A stretch of DNA of 64,000 bases from Neotamlana sedimentorum (GCF_000943565.1 NZ_JTDW01000013.1:51977-115976), one strand, 5' to 3'. Positions 18,920 through 27,150 are shown, numbered from the stretch's first letter. Notes: generated by a model from the letters alone, not told the origin. Made by a program: numbers and translations.

Positions 18920-20395
18920 ATGACTTTCAAAACAAATAGAAAATATGTTGCAGGTATTTTTGTTTTAGCATTATCGCTAATATTCATATCCTGTTACGAT
19001 AGCGGTTACGAACCGTTTGAAGCGCCTACTGGAAATGTAAACAATATACAACCAAACACATTGTTTACAACTAGTACAAGTGCAGACGATAACTTAACTG
19101 TAATATTTAGAAGTTACTCTACCGATGCAGATTCTTATTTATGGGATTTTGGTGATGGAAACACATCAACCGATGCAAACCCAGATTATACTTATGCCGA
19201 TGGTGGATTGTATTTAGTAACTTTAACAACTACTAGTTCTGACGGATTAGTTGCTGAGGCTTCTACCGAGGTGTCTCCAATTTCTGTCGATTTTAGTTTT
19301 ACTTCTGTAGATTCAGAAGTAACATTTACAAATTTAACTACTGGTGCTGCCAGTTTAGTTTGGGATTTTGGTGATGGTACAACTATTGACTGGACTGAAG
19401 AAGATACAACCGATGATCCAGATTACAATCCAGTATATGCGTACAAAACTGCTGAAACTTTTCAAGTAACTTTAACCGCTACTAATTATTTAGGAGTTGA
19501 ATCATCGGTAACTAAAAATATCGAAGGTTTAGTGTTGTCTACGGTGCCAGATTTTACATTCGATGTGTCTTCGCTTGATGTAAGTTTTACAGATGCTTCT
19601 ATTTTAGCAGTGTCACATAGTTGGGATTTTGGAGATGGAAACACATCAACAGAGGTTAATCCATCACATACTTACGCCGTTGCTGGAACTTATGATGTTA
19701 CTTTAACAACAACTAACGACGCAGGTGTATCAAGAAGTATTACTAAACCAGTGCCTGTTGGTGGTGTAGAACCTACTTTTAAAGTTATCGTTCAAAATAG
19801 TGACTGTAATGATCATACAGCGAATACTGGCGATAATGCCGATGCTTGGGATATGACACCAAATAGTACTGTAATTGATGATGTTTTAGGAGAAATAGAT
19901 AGTCCGTATAGAGCCTTATGGAATAATTCCGATTTAAATGCCTATATCGATGCAACCTATTGTACAAATGAGCAACCAGGATCGACTAGTGATGGTAACA
20001 AATTTGGTCCAAACGCGGGTGGCGGTAGAGGTGTTAAATTAAGTAATAACTGTCGTCGTTTATACCAATTAGTGGCTGTTGAGCCGGGTGTTGAATATAC
20101 GTTTACTATTGATACTAGATCTGAAGCTGAAGGTATAAACACTGAAGTCTATATCTTAAATACCGAAATAACTACCGAGGTTGGAATTGAAAATTTTGCC
20201 GATGCTTACTATAACATTACTAACGACTTTAACAGTTCGAAATCTTCAAGCACTAGTGATACGTTTACAACAACCTCGTTTACTTTTGAAGCATCATCGA
20301 ATATAGCTGTTATTTATGTAAGAGCGCTAAACGCAGTAGATAGTAGTAATGAAGTGTTTATTGATAATATTGATATTATAACACCAGGATTTTAA
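18920..20395 (+). CDS. PKD-repeat surface lipoprotein, probable alginate-binding SusE/F-like protein
   Basis: The 491-residue protein has a lipobox at Cys25 (IFISC) and three PKD domains marked by YLWDFGDGNTSTDANP, LVWDFGDGTTIDW and HSWDFGDGNTSTEVNP (together about residues 45-285). The C-terminal domain (about 290-491) ends with VIYVRALNAV and VFIDNIDII, matching the pattern in the neighbouring 17690 and 9197 products. PKD modules act as spacers that hold binding domains away from the membrane. The protein has no catalytic motif. Role in alginate binding is inferred from locus position. Confidence 0.8.
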   Translation: MTFKTNRKYVAGIFVLALSLIFISCYDSGYEPFEAPTGNVNNIQPNTLFTTSTSADDNLTVIFRSYSTDADSYLWDFGDGNTSTDANPDYTYADGGLYLVTLTTTSSDGLVAEASTEVSPISVDFSFTSVDSEVTFTNLTTGAASLVWDFGDGTTIDWTEEDTTDDPDYNPVYAYKTAETFQVTLTATNYLGVESSVTKNIEGLVLSTVPDFTFDVSSLDVSFTDASILAVSHSWDFGDGNTSTEVNPSHTYAVAGTYDVTLTTTNDAGVSRSITKPVPVGGVEPTFKVIVQNSDCNDHTANTGDNADAWDMTPNSTVIDDVLGEIDSPYRALWNNSDLNAYIDATYCTNEQPGSTSDGNKFGPNAGGGRGVKLSNNCRRLYQLVAVEPGVEYTFTIDTRSEAEGINTEVYILNTEITTEVGIENFADAYYNITNDFNSSKSSSTSDTFTTTSFTFEASSNIAVIYVRALNAVDSSNEVFIDNIDIITPGF

Positions 20396-20447
20396 TTAAT
20401 TGCAGTTTAATTGGTTTAAAATGGAATAATAATTGAATAATAATTTT

Positions 20448-20501
20448 GAGGTTGCCTATATGTGTTGGTTGAATATATTTAAAGTTTAATTAGGCAATCT
20501 C
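20448..20501 (+). repeat. Inverted repeat before the PL7 gene
   Basis: GAGGTTGCCTA (20448-20458) and TTAGGCAATCTC (20490-20501) are near-perfect inverted arms around a roughly 31-base loop. They lie between the PKD lipoprotein and the PL7 gene. This may be an mRNA-stabilising or attenuating hairpin separating susCD-lipoprotein mRNA from the lyase. No GntR-type operator is visible here. Confidence 0.5.
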
Positions 20502-20526
20502 TGAATTATTAGTAATTTATTTTAAA

Positions 20527-21438
20527 ATGAAAAAGTTTACCCCAATCTTACTTAGTTTTTTTCTTGTATTTTTTACGTTTAGTGTTTTAAATGCTCAACA
20601 AGACAATACATCGGATGCTTCCGAAAAAGTTGAAAAAAAGAAAAATAAAAAAAAGAAGAAAAAATACAAACTTCCAGATATCGATTTAAGCCATTGGAAG
20701 GTAACGCTACCTGTTTTAAACGAAAAAGGGAAGCCTTTCGAAATTGAACCACCTGAAATATATGATTTTGCTTCAAACGAAATCGCTAAACCATATATGT
20801 ATATCGATTCTACAGCTGGAGCTATCGTGTTTCACGCTATGCCTACAGCTTCAAAAACTCGAAATACTAAATACACAAGATCGGAGTTACGCGAACAAAT
20901 GACTCCTGGTAATAATAATGTGAATTGGACCTTCGCCGATGGCGCTTACATGAAAGGGAAAATTCAAATGGAAGCTACTTCAAAAGCTTCAAATGGAAAA
21001 TATCACCGAACCATTATAATGCAAATTCATGGACGTTTAACCAACGAACAACGTGATTTAATAGGTGAAGATGACAATAATGCGCCGCCTATCTTAAAAA
21101 TTTACTGGGATAATGGTAAGGTTAGAGTTAAAACAAAAGAGTTGAAAAATTTAAATGCATCTGATACTGAAATTCTGCATGAAGATGCATGGGATGATGA
21201 TGAAGGTTTTAATTTTGAACAAGAAGTTGGATTTAGGAAATTTGTTCTTGAAGTTAAAGTTTCAGATGGTAAAATGGTAATTATATTAAACGGCAACGAA
21301 TACAAAGTATATGAAAATATCCATATGAAACGCTGGGGTGTTTTTGAAAATTATTTTAAAGCCGGTAATTATTTTCAAACCAGAGATGAAGGTGCTTTTT
21401 CAAAAGTAAAATTTTATGAGTTGGAAGTTAGTCATTAG
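20527..21438 (+). CDS. PL7 family alginate lyase, secreted
   Basis: This 303-residue endolytic alginate lyase shows all three PL7 (alginate lyase 2 superfamily) motifs: RSELRE (118-123), QIH (166-168) and YFKAGNYFQ (276-284, catalytic Tyr about 282). In characterised PL7 enzymes QIH rather than QVH is associated with activity on polyguluronate or polyMG. A signal peptide ends near VLNAQQ (residue 25), without lipobox. A Lys-rich segment follows (about 35-48), an unusual polybasic linker that could contact the polyanionic substrate or the membrane. No sorting tail is present, so it is probably periplasmic or exported by another route. Confidence 0.94.
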   Translation: MKKFTPILLSFFLVFFTFSVLNAQQDNTSDASEKVEKKKNKKKKKKYKLPDIDLSHWKVTLPVLNEKGKPFEIEPPEIYDFASNEIAKPYMYIDSTAGAIVFHAMPTASKTRNTKYTRSELREQMTPGNNNVNWTFADGAYMKGKIQMEATSKASNGKYHRTIIMQIHGRLTNEQRDLIGEDDNNAPPILKIYWDNGKVRVKTKELKNLNASDTEILHEDAWDDDEGFNFEQEVGFRKFVLEVKVSDGKMVIILNGNEYKVYENIHMKRWGVFENYFKAGNYFQTRDEGAFSKVKFYELEVSH

Positions 21439-21543
21439 TATTATAAAATATTATAAATTTTTAGCGTAAAATTAAATTATATATAATTATTTTGAGGTTT
21501 TTAAAAATAAGAACTCTTTTTAAGTAGAATTAGGAAAAGTTTT

Positions 21544-21572
21544 TATTTTTGAAAAACCAATTTGGTTCACCA
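21544..21572 (+). promoter_or_regulatory. Promoter -7 box and GntR-type operator (autoregulatory)
   Basis: TATTTTTG (21544-21551) is the -7 box, followed by AACCAATTTGGTTCACCA (21555-21572). This matches the reverse complement of the 6366-6392 site and the second half of the 9094 and 12650 sites. The regulator's ATG is 19 bases beyond the operator, so the protein probably represses its own transcription. Confidence 0.7.
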
Positions 21573-21590
21573 AAAGAAAATTGAAAGAAT

Positions 21591-22301
21591 ATGAAGACCG
21601 ATGTACTAACAAAAGGAGGGGGTAGTAATAATTTACAAAATGGTATAATCTTAAACCTACGTGAATTAATAAATTATAAGAACTTAGAGCCTGGTGATAA
21701 ATTGCCTTCAGAGCGTATGCTCGCTGAAAAGTTTGGTGTTTCGAGAAGTAATGTACGAGATGCAATTCAAACATTAGAATTATATGGTATTTTAGAAACG
21801 GTACCTCAAAGCGGGACATTTATAGCAAATATTGGAAATGTTGCTATGAATGGAATGATTGATGAGATTATTGAGTTGGAGGAGCAAGATTTTAAATCTT
21901 TAGTCGAAACAAGAATTTTATTAGAATTAAAAACTGTAAAATTAGCTTCATTAAGAAGAACCGAAGAAGATTTAAAAAACATAAAATATGCTTTGGATGC
22001 ATATGAAGAAAAAGCTCGTTTAGGTGAAGATGCTGTTCAAGAAGATTTGTTGTTTCACTTGGCTATAGCCAAGGCAAGTGGGAACTCTACGATAAACACT
22101 TTTATGTTGACAATTACTCCTGGCATAATTATGAATTTTGAAAAGTTTCATGTTTGTGATAAACGAAAGTCAATTATTGGTATAAATGAGCATAAAGAAA
22201 TTTATGAAGCAATAAAGTCTCAAAATCCAACTGTCGCTAAAGAAAAAATGAAAAAGCATTTTAGTATGTTATATCAATACTGCTATCAAAGTAAAACTTA
22301 A
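21591..22301 (+). CDS. GntR-family (FadR/FCD) transcriptional regulator of the alginate locus
   Basis: The 236-residue regulator has an N-terminal winged helix (about 15-85; LPSERMLAEKFGVSRSNVRDAIQTLELYGILE with QSGTFI as the wing) and a C-terminal FCD all-helical ligand domain. The FCD domain keeps metal/ligand-binding positions: DLLFHLAIAKASGN, NEHKEIYEAI and KKHFSML supply Asp and three His. FadR-type regulators in uronate pathways respond to 2-keto-3-deoxygluconate or related sugars, so a repressor relieved by an alginate breakdown product is likely. It ends the alginate locus and converges on the pigment gene at 22359. An operator lies in its own promoter. Confidence 0.88.
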   Translation: MKTDVLTKGGGSNNLQNGIILNLRELINYKNLEPGDKLPSERMLAEKFGVSRSNVRDAIQTLELYGILETVPQSGTFIANIGNVAMNGMIDEIIELEEQDFKSLVETRILLELKTVKLASLRRTEEDLKNIKYALDAYEEKARLGEDAVQEDLLFHLAIAKASGNSTINTFMLTITPGIIMNFEKFHVCDKRKSIIGINEHKEIYEAIKSQNPTVAKEKMKKHFSMLYQYCYQSKT

Positions 22302-22327
22302 ACATTAGGTTGTTTTAAATATACAGC

Positions 22328-22375
22328 AAGAAGAAGCGCTCTTTAAATTTTGAATCAATTAAGTCGCTTCTTCTT
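22328..22375. terminator. Bidirectional terminator hairpin between convergent genes
   Basis: AAGAAGAAGCG (22328-22338) and CGCTTCTTCTT (22365-22375) form an 11-bp stem with a 26-base loop, followed by further T on the plus strand. The right arm lies inside the last codons of the minus-strand flavoprotein gene (its EEAT tail), so that gene's C-terminus appears shaped by the terminator. Confidence 0.65.
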
Positions 22376-23609
22376 TTTGCATTTTTATTAAGTGCGCCAT
22401 GCTAGAAATTATCCGGTTATGTTTTTTTACAAACGGATTACTTTTATCCCAAACATAGCCAGCAAGTACAGCACAAATTTGTTTTTTAACTTCCAAGTTT
22501 TCTGGTCTGTGAAAAAATAGAGTTTGTAAGTTTCCAGTGTACCATTCTTTTACATATGAAGAGAAAACAGTAACGCCTTCAGATATATAGTCTGCATAAT
22601 CAGTTTTCCAATTTACACACTCACCGTTTAATTCTTTAGAAATTAATTTAGCGGCTAATAATCCAGATTCTGTAGCAAAGGTAACTCCTGAAGAAAATAC
22701 GGGGTCTAAAAATTCCGCACTATTTCCTGTTAATGCAAAACCTTTACCGTATAGTTTAGTTACCGCTTTAGAATAATTTTTAATATGTACAGGTTCAAAC
22801 TCAAAAGATAAATTGCTAAACCTGTCATAATAATAATTCGATAGTTTTAGCATTTTATTCATTATCTCGGTGATATTGCCTTTGTAAGATTCAAATAAGC
22901 TGTTTTTACCAACAAAACCAATGCTTGTTATACCATTAGAAAACGGAATTACCCAGAACCAAGTATCTTTATCTATAACATCAAAAGTAATTAAAGTACC
23001 CTCTTTTCCTTCTGGGCGTTTAATATCTTTAACATGTGTAAAAATTGACGAATGCGTAGGGATGTTTGAGGGTTTGTCTAACCCTAAAAACCTAGGAAGT
23101 ACACGACCATAACCAGAAGAATCTATAATAAATTTAGCTTCAATTGTTAATTCTTCATTAGTTTTAGTTTTTACAGTCGTTTTTGAAGAGCCATCAGAAT
23201 TAAAAAAAACACCTGTAGCCTCAAGTTCAAACTCAATACTTACACCTTGTTTTGCAAGTTCTTGTGCTAGGGCATTATCAAAATCGGCACGAGGTACTTG
23301 CCAGGTCCAATTCCAACCCTCGGTATGTTTTTTACTAAAATCAAAATCGCAAACTATGTCTTTACTTAAAAACCTTGCACCAGATTTTACTTCAAACTTT
23401 TCAGCCTTTAAACAATCTATTAAGCCAACTTCTTCAAAATGATCCATGCATCGAGGTAATAAACTTTCACCTATTACAAATCTTGGAAACTTTGATTTTT
23501 CAATAACTTTTATTTTATGTCCTTGATTATTAAGGTGAGAGGCTGCTACAATACCAGAGGGACCAGCACCAATTATTAAAACGTCAACAGATTCTTTAGG
23601 AATATCCAT
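22359..23609 (-). CDS. FAD-dependent halogenase/monooxygenase-like protein of flexirubin cluster
   Basis: The 416-residue flavoprotein has the FAD-binding motif GAGPSG (14-19), the RFVIGESLLP block (43-52) typical of flavin-dependent halogenase and geranylgeranyl-reductase-like proteins, and WFWVIP (217-222), which fits the WxWxIP signature of flavin-dependent halogenases. I cannot confirm the catalytic lysine of true halogenases. In flexirubin clusters such a gene is expected to hydroxylate or chlorinate the aromatic head of the polyene. It is the only cluster gene on the minus strand, sharing a 100-base divergent promoter region with the ammonia-lyase gene. Confidence 0.8.
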   Translation of the reverse strand: MDIPKESVDVLIIGAGPSGIVAASHLNNQGHKIKVIEKSKFPRFVIGESLLPRCMDHFEEVGLIDCLKAEKFEVKSGARFLSKDIVCDFDFSKKHTEGWNWTWQVPRADFDNALAQELAKQGVSIEFELEATGVFFNSDGSSKTTVKTKTNEELTIEAKFIIDSSGYGRVLPRFLGLDKPSNIPTHSSIFTHVKDIKRPEGKEGTLITFDVIDKDTWFWVIPFSNGITSIGFVGKNSLFESYKGNITEIMNKMLKLSNYYYDRFSNLSFEFEPVHIKNYSKAVTKLYGKGFALTGNSAEFLDPVFSSGVTFATESGLLAAKLISKELNGECVNWKTDYADYISEGVTVFSSYVKEWYTGNLQTLFFHRPENLEVKKQICAVLAGYVWDKSNPFVKKHNRIISSMAHLIKMQKEEAT

Positions 23610-23709
23610 AAGTATTGGAATAATTGTTTATTATTTTATATTTACAACGAACTTAACTATTTTCGCGCAAGAAATTAACGATTTTATTCAATAAATTTAT
23701 AAAATAAAT

Positions 23710-25233
23710 ATGCTAACCTATAAAGGAAGTCTAGAAATAGACGATTTCTTTAAAATTATTTTTAAAGATGAGCCTTTTGTAGTAGATGATACTACAATGC
23801 AGAAGGTAGAAGAGAGTTTTAAATTTTTGGTCAACTTTTCTCAAGACAAGGTTATTTACGGTGTAAATACAGGTTTTGGTCCAATGGCACAATATAAAAT
23901 TGACGACTCACATCGCATAAAACTGCAATATAACCTTATTAGGAGTCATGCATCGGGTGTTGGGCAACCATTACCTCCTATGTATGTTCGTGCTATAATG
24001 TTAGCGAGGTTAAGCACCTTGTCTAAAGGTAATTCGGGTATACATAAATCAGCCATTTTCTTAATGCAAGAGTTAATAAATCGACATATTACACCTGTGA
24101 TTTTTGAGCATGGTAGTGTAGGTGCTAGTGGTGATTTAGTACAATTAGCTCATTTAGCTTTGGTTTTAATAGGTGAAGGAGAAGTATTTTATAAAGGCAA
24201 TAGAGTTAATACAGCCGACGTTTTTAAAACTGAAAAATTAAAACCTATTTCGGTAGAGCTTCGAGAAGGTTTGGCACTTATGAATGGTACTTCTGCCATG
24301 ACAGGTATTGGGCTTATAAATGTAATTTATACACGCGAATTACTCAATAGTATGATTGTTTGCTCGTCTGCAATTAACGAAATTGTTAGGGCGTACGACG
24401 ATCATTTAAGTTTAGAGCTTAACGAAACTAAACGTCACAAGGGTCAGAAAAACATAGCTGAACTTATGCGTAATCATTTGTCCGATAGCGGATTAACTCG
24501 TAAGCGTGAGCATTACTTATATTCTAAAAACGAAAATGTATCGGTTTTTAAAGAAAAAGTTCAAGAGTATTATTCCTTACGTTGTGTACCGCAAATTCTG
24601 GGACCTGTTTTAGATACTTTAAATAGTGTAGAAGATATATTGGTAGATGAAGTGAATTCAGCTAATGATAATCCAATTGTCGATGTAAAGCGTAAGCATG
24701 TGTACCATGGTGGGAATTTCCACGGAGATTATGTTGCCTTAGAAATGGATAAACTAAAAATAGCTGTTACTAAATTGAGTATGCTTAGCGAAAGACAGCT
24801 AAATTATTTACTTAATGCCAGACTAAACGATATGTTGCCTCCTTTTGTTAATTTAGGTAAACTAGGTTTGAATTTTGGAATGCAAGGCGTACAGTTTACA
24901 GCAACCTCAACAACGGCCGAAAATCAAATGCTTTCAAATCCGATGTACGTACATAGTATCCCAAATAATAACGATAATCAAGATATTGTAAGTATGGGTA
25001 CGAATGCCGCTTTAATTACTAAAAAAGTTATAGAGAATGCTTTTGAAGTTTTGGCTATCGAAATTATTACTATTGTTCAAGCTGTTGAGTACCTAGATGT
25101 TAAAGAAAAAGTGTCTTCAAAAACCAAAAAGGTTTACGATGATATACGAGAAATAGTTCCTATATTTACAGAAGATATTGTTATGTATCCTTACGTTAAT
25201 AAGGTGAAGCAATATCTAATGAAAATTGAATAA
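23710..25233 (+). CDS. tal: Tyrosine ammonia-lyase (aromatic amino acid lyase), flexirubin starter enzyme
   Basis: The 507-residue enzyme removes ammonia from tyrosine to give 4-coumarate, the aryl starter of flexirubin. It has the MIO-forming Ala-Ser-Gly triad in GSVGASGDLVQLAHLAL (A139-G141) and the catalytic-Tyr loop YGVNTGFGPMAQY (from Tyr50). The substrate-selectivity segment reads LIRSHASGVG. From memory it is very close to the characterised Flavobacterium johnsoniae tyrosine ammonia-lyase (shared blocks include NDNPI, the HGGNFHGDY segment and YVHSIPNNNDNQD), which is why I call TAL rather than histidine ammonia-lyase. No hut genes are nearby. It heads the plus-strand pigment operon. 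Confidence 0.9.
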   Translation: MLTYKGSLEIDDFFKIIFKDEPFVVDDTTMQKVEESFKFLVNFSQDKVIYGVNTGFGPMAQYKIDDSHRIKLQYNLIRSHASGVGQPLPPMYVRAIMLARLSTLSKGNSGIHKSAIFLMQELINRHITPVIFEHGSVGASGDLVQLAHLALVLIGEGEVFYKGNRVNTADVFKTEKLKPISVELREGLALMNGTSAMTGIGLINVIYTRELLNSMIVCSSAINEIVRAYDDHLSLELNETKRHKGQKNIAELMRNHLSDSGLTRKREHYLYSKNENVSVFKEKVQEYYSLRCVPQILGPVLDTLNSVEDILVDEVNSANDNPIVDVKRKHVYHGGNFHGDYVALEMDKLKIAVTKLSMLSERQLNYLLNARLNDMLPPFVNLGKLGLNFGMQGVQFTATSTTAENQMLSNPMYVHSIPNNNDNQDIVSMGTNAALITKKVIENAFEVLAIEIITIVQAVEYLDVKEKVSSKTKKVYDDIREIVPIFTEDIVMYPYVNKVKQYLMKIE

Positions 25234-25251
25234 ATCAAATTATTTCTAGTT

Positions 25252-26379
25252 ATGAAAAAACTGTTTTTTGTAGTTGCTTTTTTTAGTTTTAGTTTAAGTT
25301 TTGCTCAAGAATTAGCTCTAGCAAGAATAGACGGGAAATTTGGATACATTAGTAAATCTGGGGATTGGGTAATAAAACCTCAATTTCTTAATGCTAAAAG
25401 TTTCTCAGGCGATTATGCCCAAGCTATGGCAGACGATAAGCTGTGGGGGTACATTAATAGAAGTGGAGAATGGGTTATAAAACCAACATTAAACAAAACA
25501 AAAGCTTTTCAGTGTGATATTGCAATTGTAAACGATGGTATTTCTTGGTATTATATAGATAAAACAGGAAATAAAATTTTATCAGATGTTGTTACCGATA
25601 AGGTTTACGATTTTTATGAGGACTTAGCGGTTGTTAGAACCGAAGAGAAGGTTGGTTTTATAAATAAAAAAGGTGAAACAGTAATACCAAAAGAGTATAC
25701 CAAAGCCTTCGATTTTCATAATGGCTATTCTAGAGTTCAAAAAAATGAAAAATGGGGTTTAATTGATAAGTCTGGTAATGAGTATATTAAAATTGAATAC
25801 GAAGAAATAGGAAACGTATACAATGGTATAATAGTTGCAAAAAAAGATGGGCTTTGGGGATTAATTAAAAACAAAGAATTCAAACCTGTAGATGGCGCTA
25901 TAAAAATTTGGGATTTCACACTTAATGGAGATGTAACTTACGCCAAAAAAGGAGAACTAGTAGGTTTTATAAATGCCAATGGAGCGTGGGTTATAGAGCC
26001 TAAATATGATAAAGTTAGAGGTTTTAGAAAAGGTTTAGCACCATTTTACGAGAATAAACTTTGGGGCTATATTAATGAAAAAGGAGAAGAAGTTATTAAA
26101 CCCAAATATAAAGATGCCGAGGTGTTTAGTGAAGACGGTTTAGCACCTGTAAAAACTAAAAAAGAATGGGGATTTATTAATACCGAAGGCGAATTAGTAA
26201 TAGAAGAAAAATACGGTATTACTGCCGGAAACTTCGGTATGTTTTTTGGCGTAAAAACTGAAAAAGGATTTATCGACGGTTTAGTTCGGGTAAAATATAA
26301 AAAACAATGGGGTTTCTTAAATACAAAAGGAGAAGTGTTAAATAACAAATGGTTTCAAAACTTGGAACTATTCAAATAA
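25252..26379 (+). CDS. WG-repeat exported protein
   Basis: The 375-residue protein has a signal peptide (SLSFAQ, about 14-19) and roughly nine to ten tandem WG repeats of about 30-35 residues (GKFGYISKSGDWVIKPQF type; later KLWGYINEKGEEVIKPKY). WG repeats form beta-rich propeller-like arrays with no known enzyme activity. It is 18 bases downstream of the ammonia-lyase gene and is followed by fabG, so it is co-transcribed with pigment genes. A structural or envelope role in pigment handling is possible but unproven. Confidence 0.85.
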   Translation: MKKLFFVVAFFSFSLSFAQELALARIDGKFGYISKSGDWVIKPQFLNAKSFSGDYAQAMADDKLWGYINRSGEWVIKPTLNKTKAFQCDIAIVNDGISWYYIDKTGNKILSDVVTDKVYDFYEDLAVVRTEEKVGFINKKGETVIPKEYTKAFDFHNGYSRVQKNEKWGLIDKSGNEYIKIEYEEIGNVYNGIIVAKKDGLWGLIKNKEFKPVDGAIKIWDFTLNGDVTYAKKGELVGFINANGAWVIEPKYDKVRGFRKGLAPFYENKLWGYINEKGEEVIKPKYKDAEVFSEDGLAPVKTKKEWGFINTEGELVIEEKYGITAGNFGMFFGVKTEKGFIDGLVRVKYKKQWGFLNTKGEVLNNKWFQNLELFK

Positions 26380-26408
26380 GAACGTTTAAACCAACTAATA
26401 TAAATTTA

Positions 26409-27140
26409 ATGAAATGTGCCCTAATAACTGGAGGATCTAGAGGTATTGGTAAAGCGGTATGCATTCAGTTAGCAAAAGATTCAGATTATCATATCCTAAT
26501 AAATTACAATAGTAACGAAGCAGCAGCAAACGAAACCTTGAAGCTAGTCGAAGCTGAAGGTAATACAGGCGAAATTTTGCAATTTAATGTAGCTAATGCA
26601 GAACAAGTTCAATCTGTTTTAACAAATTGGCAAGAAAACAACCCAAAAGCAATTGTTGAGGTTATTGTAAACAATGCGGGAATTACAAAAGACGGTTTAT
26701 TTATGTGGATGCCTGCTGACGATTGGAATAGTGTTATAAACACATCTTTAAGTGGTTTTTACAATGTAACAAACTTCTTTATTCAAAAACTACTTCGTAA
26801 CCGCTATGGGCGTATTGTAAATATAGCCTCAGTTTCTGGTGTAAAAGGAACTGCCGGACAAACAAATTATTCTGCAGCAAAAGCGGCATTAATTGGTGCA
26901 ACAAAAGCTTTAGCACAAGAAGTTGCAAAACGTAAAATTACTGTAAACGCTGTAGCTCCAGGTTTTATTAAGTCTGATATGACTGCCGAATTGGACGAAA
27001 AAGAACTAAAAAGCTTAATTCCAATAAACCGATTTGGAGAGCCAGAGGAAGTTGCTCATGCAGTTTCGTTTTTAATTTCTAAAAAAGCATCTTATATTAC
27101 TGGCGAAGTTTTAAACATTAACGGCGGGATATACTCCTAA
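26409..27140 (+). CDS. fabG: 3-oxoacyl-ACP reductase (SDR family)
   Basis: FabG reduces the beta-keto group after each polyene extension using NADPH. I start at 26409 (MKCALITGG, 243 residues) because the Rossmann motif TGGSRGIG then sits at residues 7-14 as usual; an in-frame ATG at 26349 would overlap the WG gene and add 20 non-homologous residues. The catalytic residues are Ser141 (IASVSG), Tyr154 and Lys158 (NYSAAK), with NNAGITKDG at 88-96. It is followed after 10 bases by a ketosynthase gene. Confidence 0.93.
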   Translation: MKCALITGGSRGIGKAVCIQLAKDSDYHILINYNSNEAAANETLKLVEAEGNTGEILQFNVANAEQVQSVLTNWQENNPKAIVEVIVNNAGITKDGLFMWMPADDWNSVINTSLSGFYNVTNFFIQKLLRNRYGRIVNIASVSGVKGTAGQTNYSAAKAALIGATKALAQEVAKRKITVNAVAPGFIKSDMTAELDEKELKSLIPINRFGEPEEVAHAVSFLISKKASYITGEVLNINGGIYS

Positions 27141-27150
27141 TTTTTACTTA

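Noticed and set aside
23710..25233. Histidine ammonia-lyase (hutH)
   Set aside because: No hutU, hutI or hutG nearby; overall sequence resembles flexirubin-cluster tyrosine ammonia-lyase, and the cluster needs a 4-coumarate source.
26349..26408. In-frame ATG at 26349 as start of fabG
   Set aside because: It overlaps the WG-repeat gene by 31 bases and adds 20 residues unlike any FabG N-terminus; 26409 puts the Rossmann motif in its usual place.
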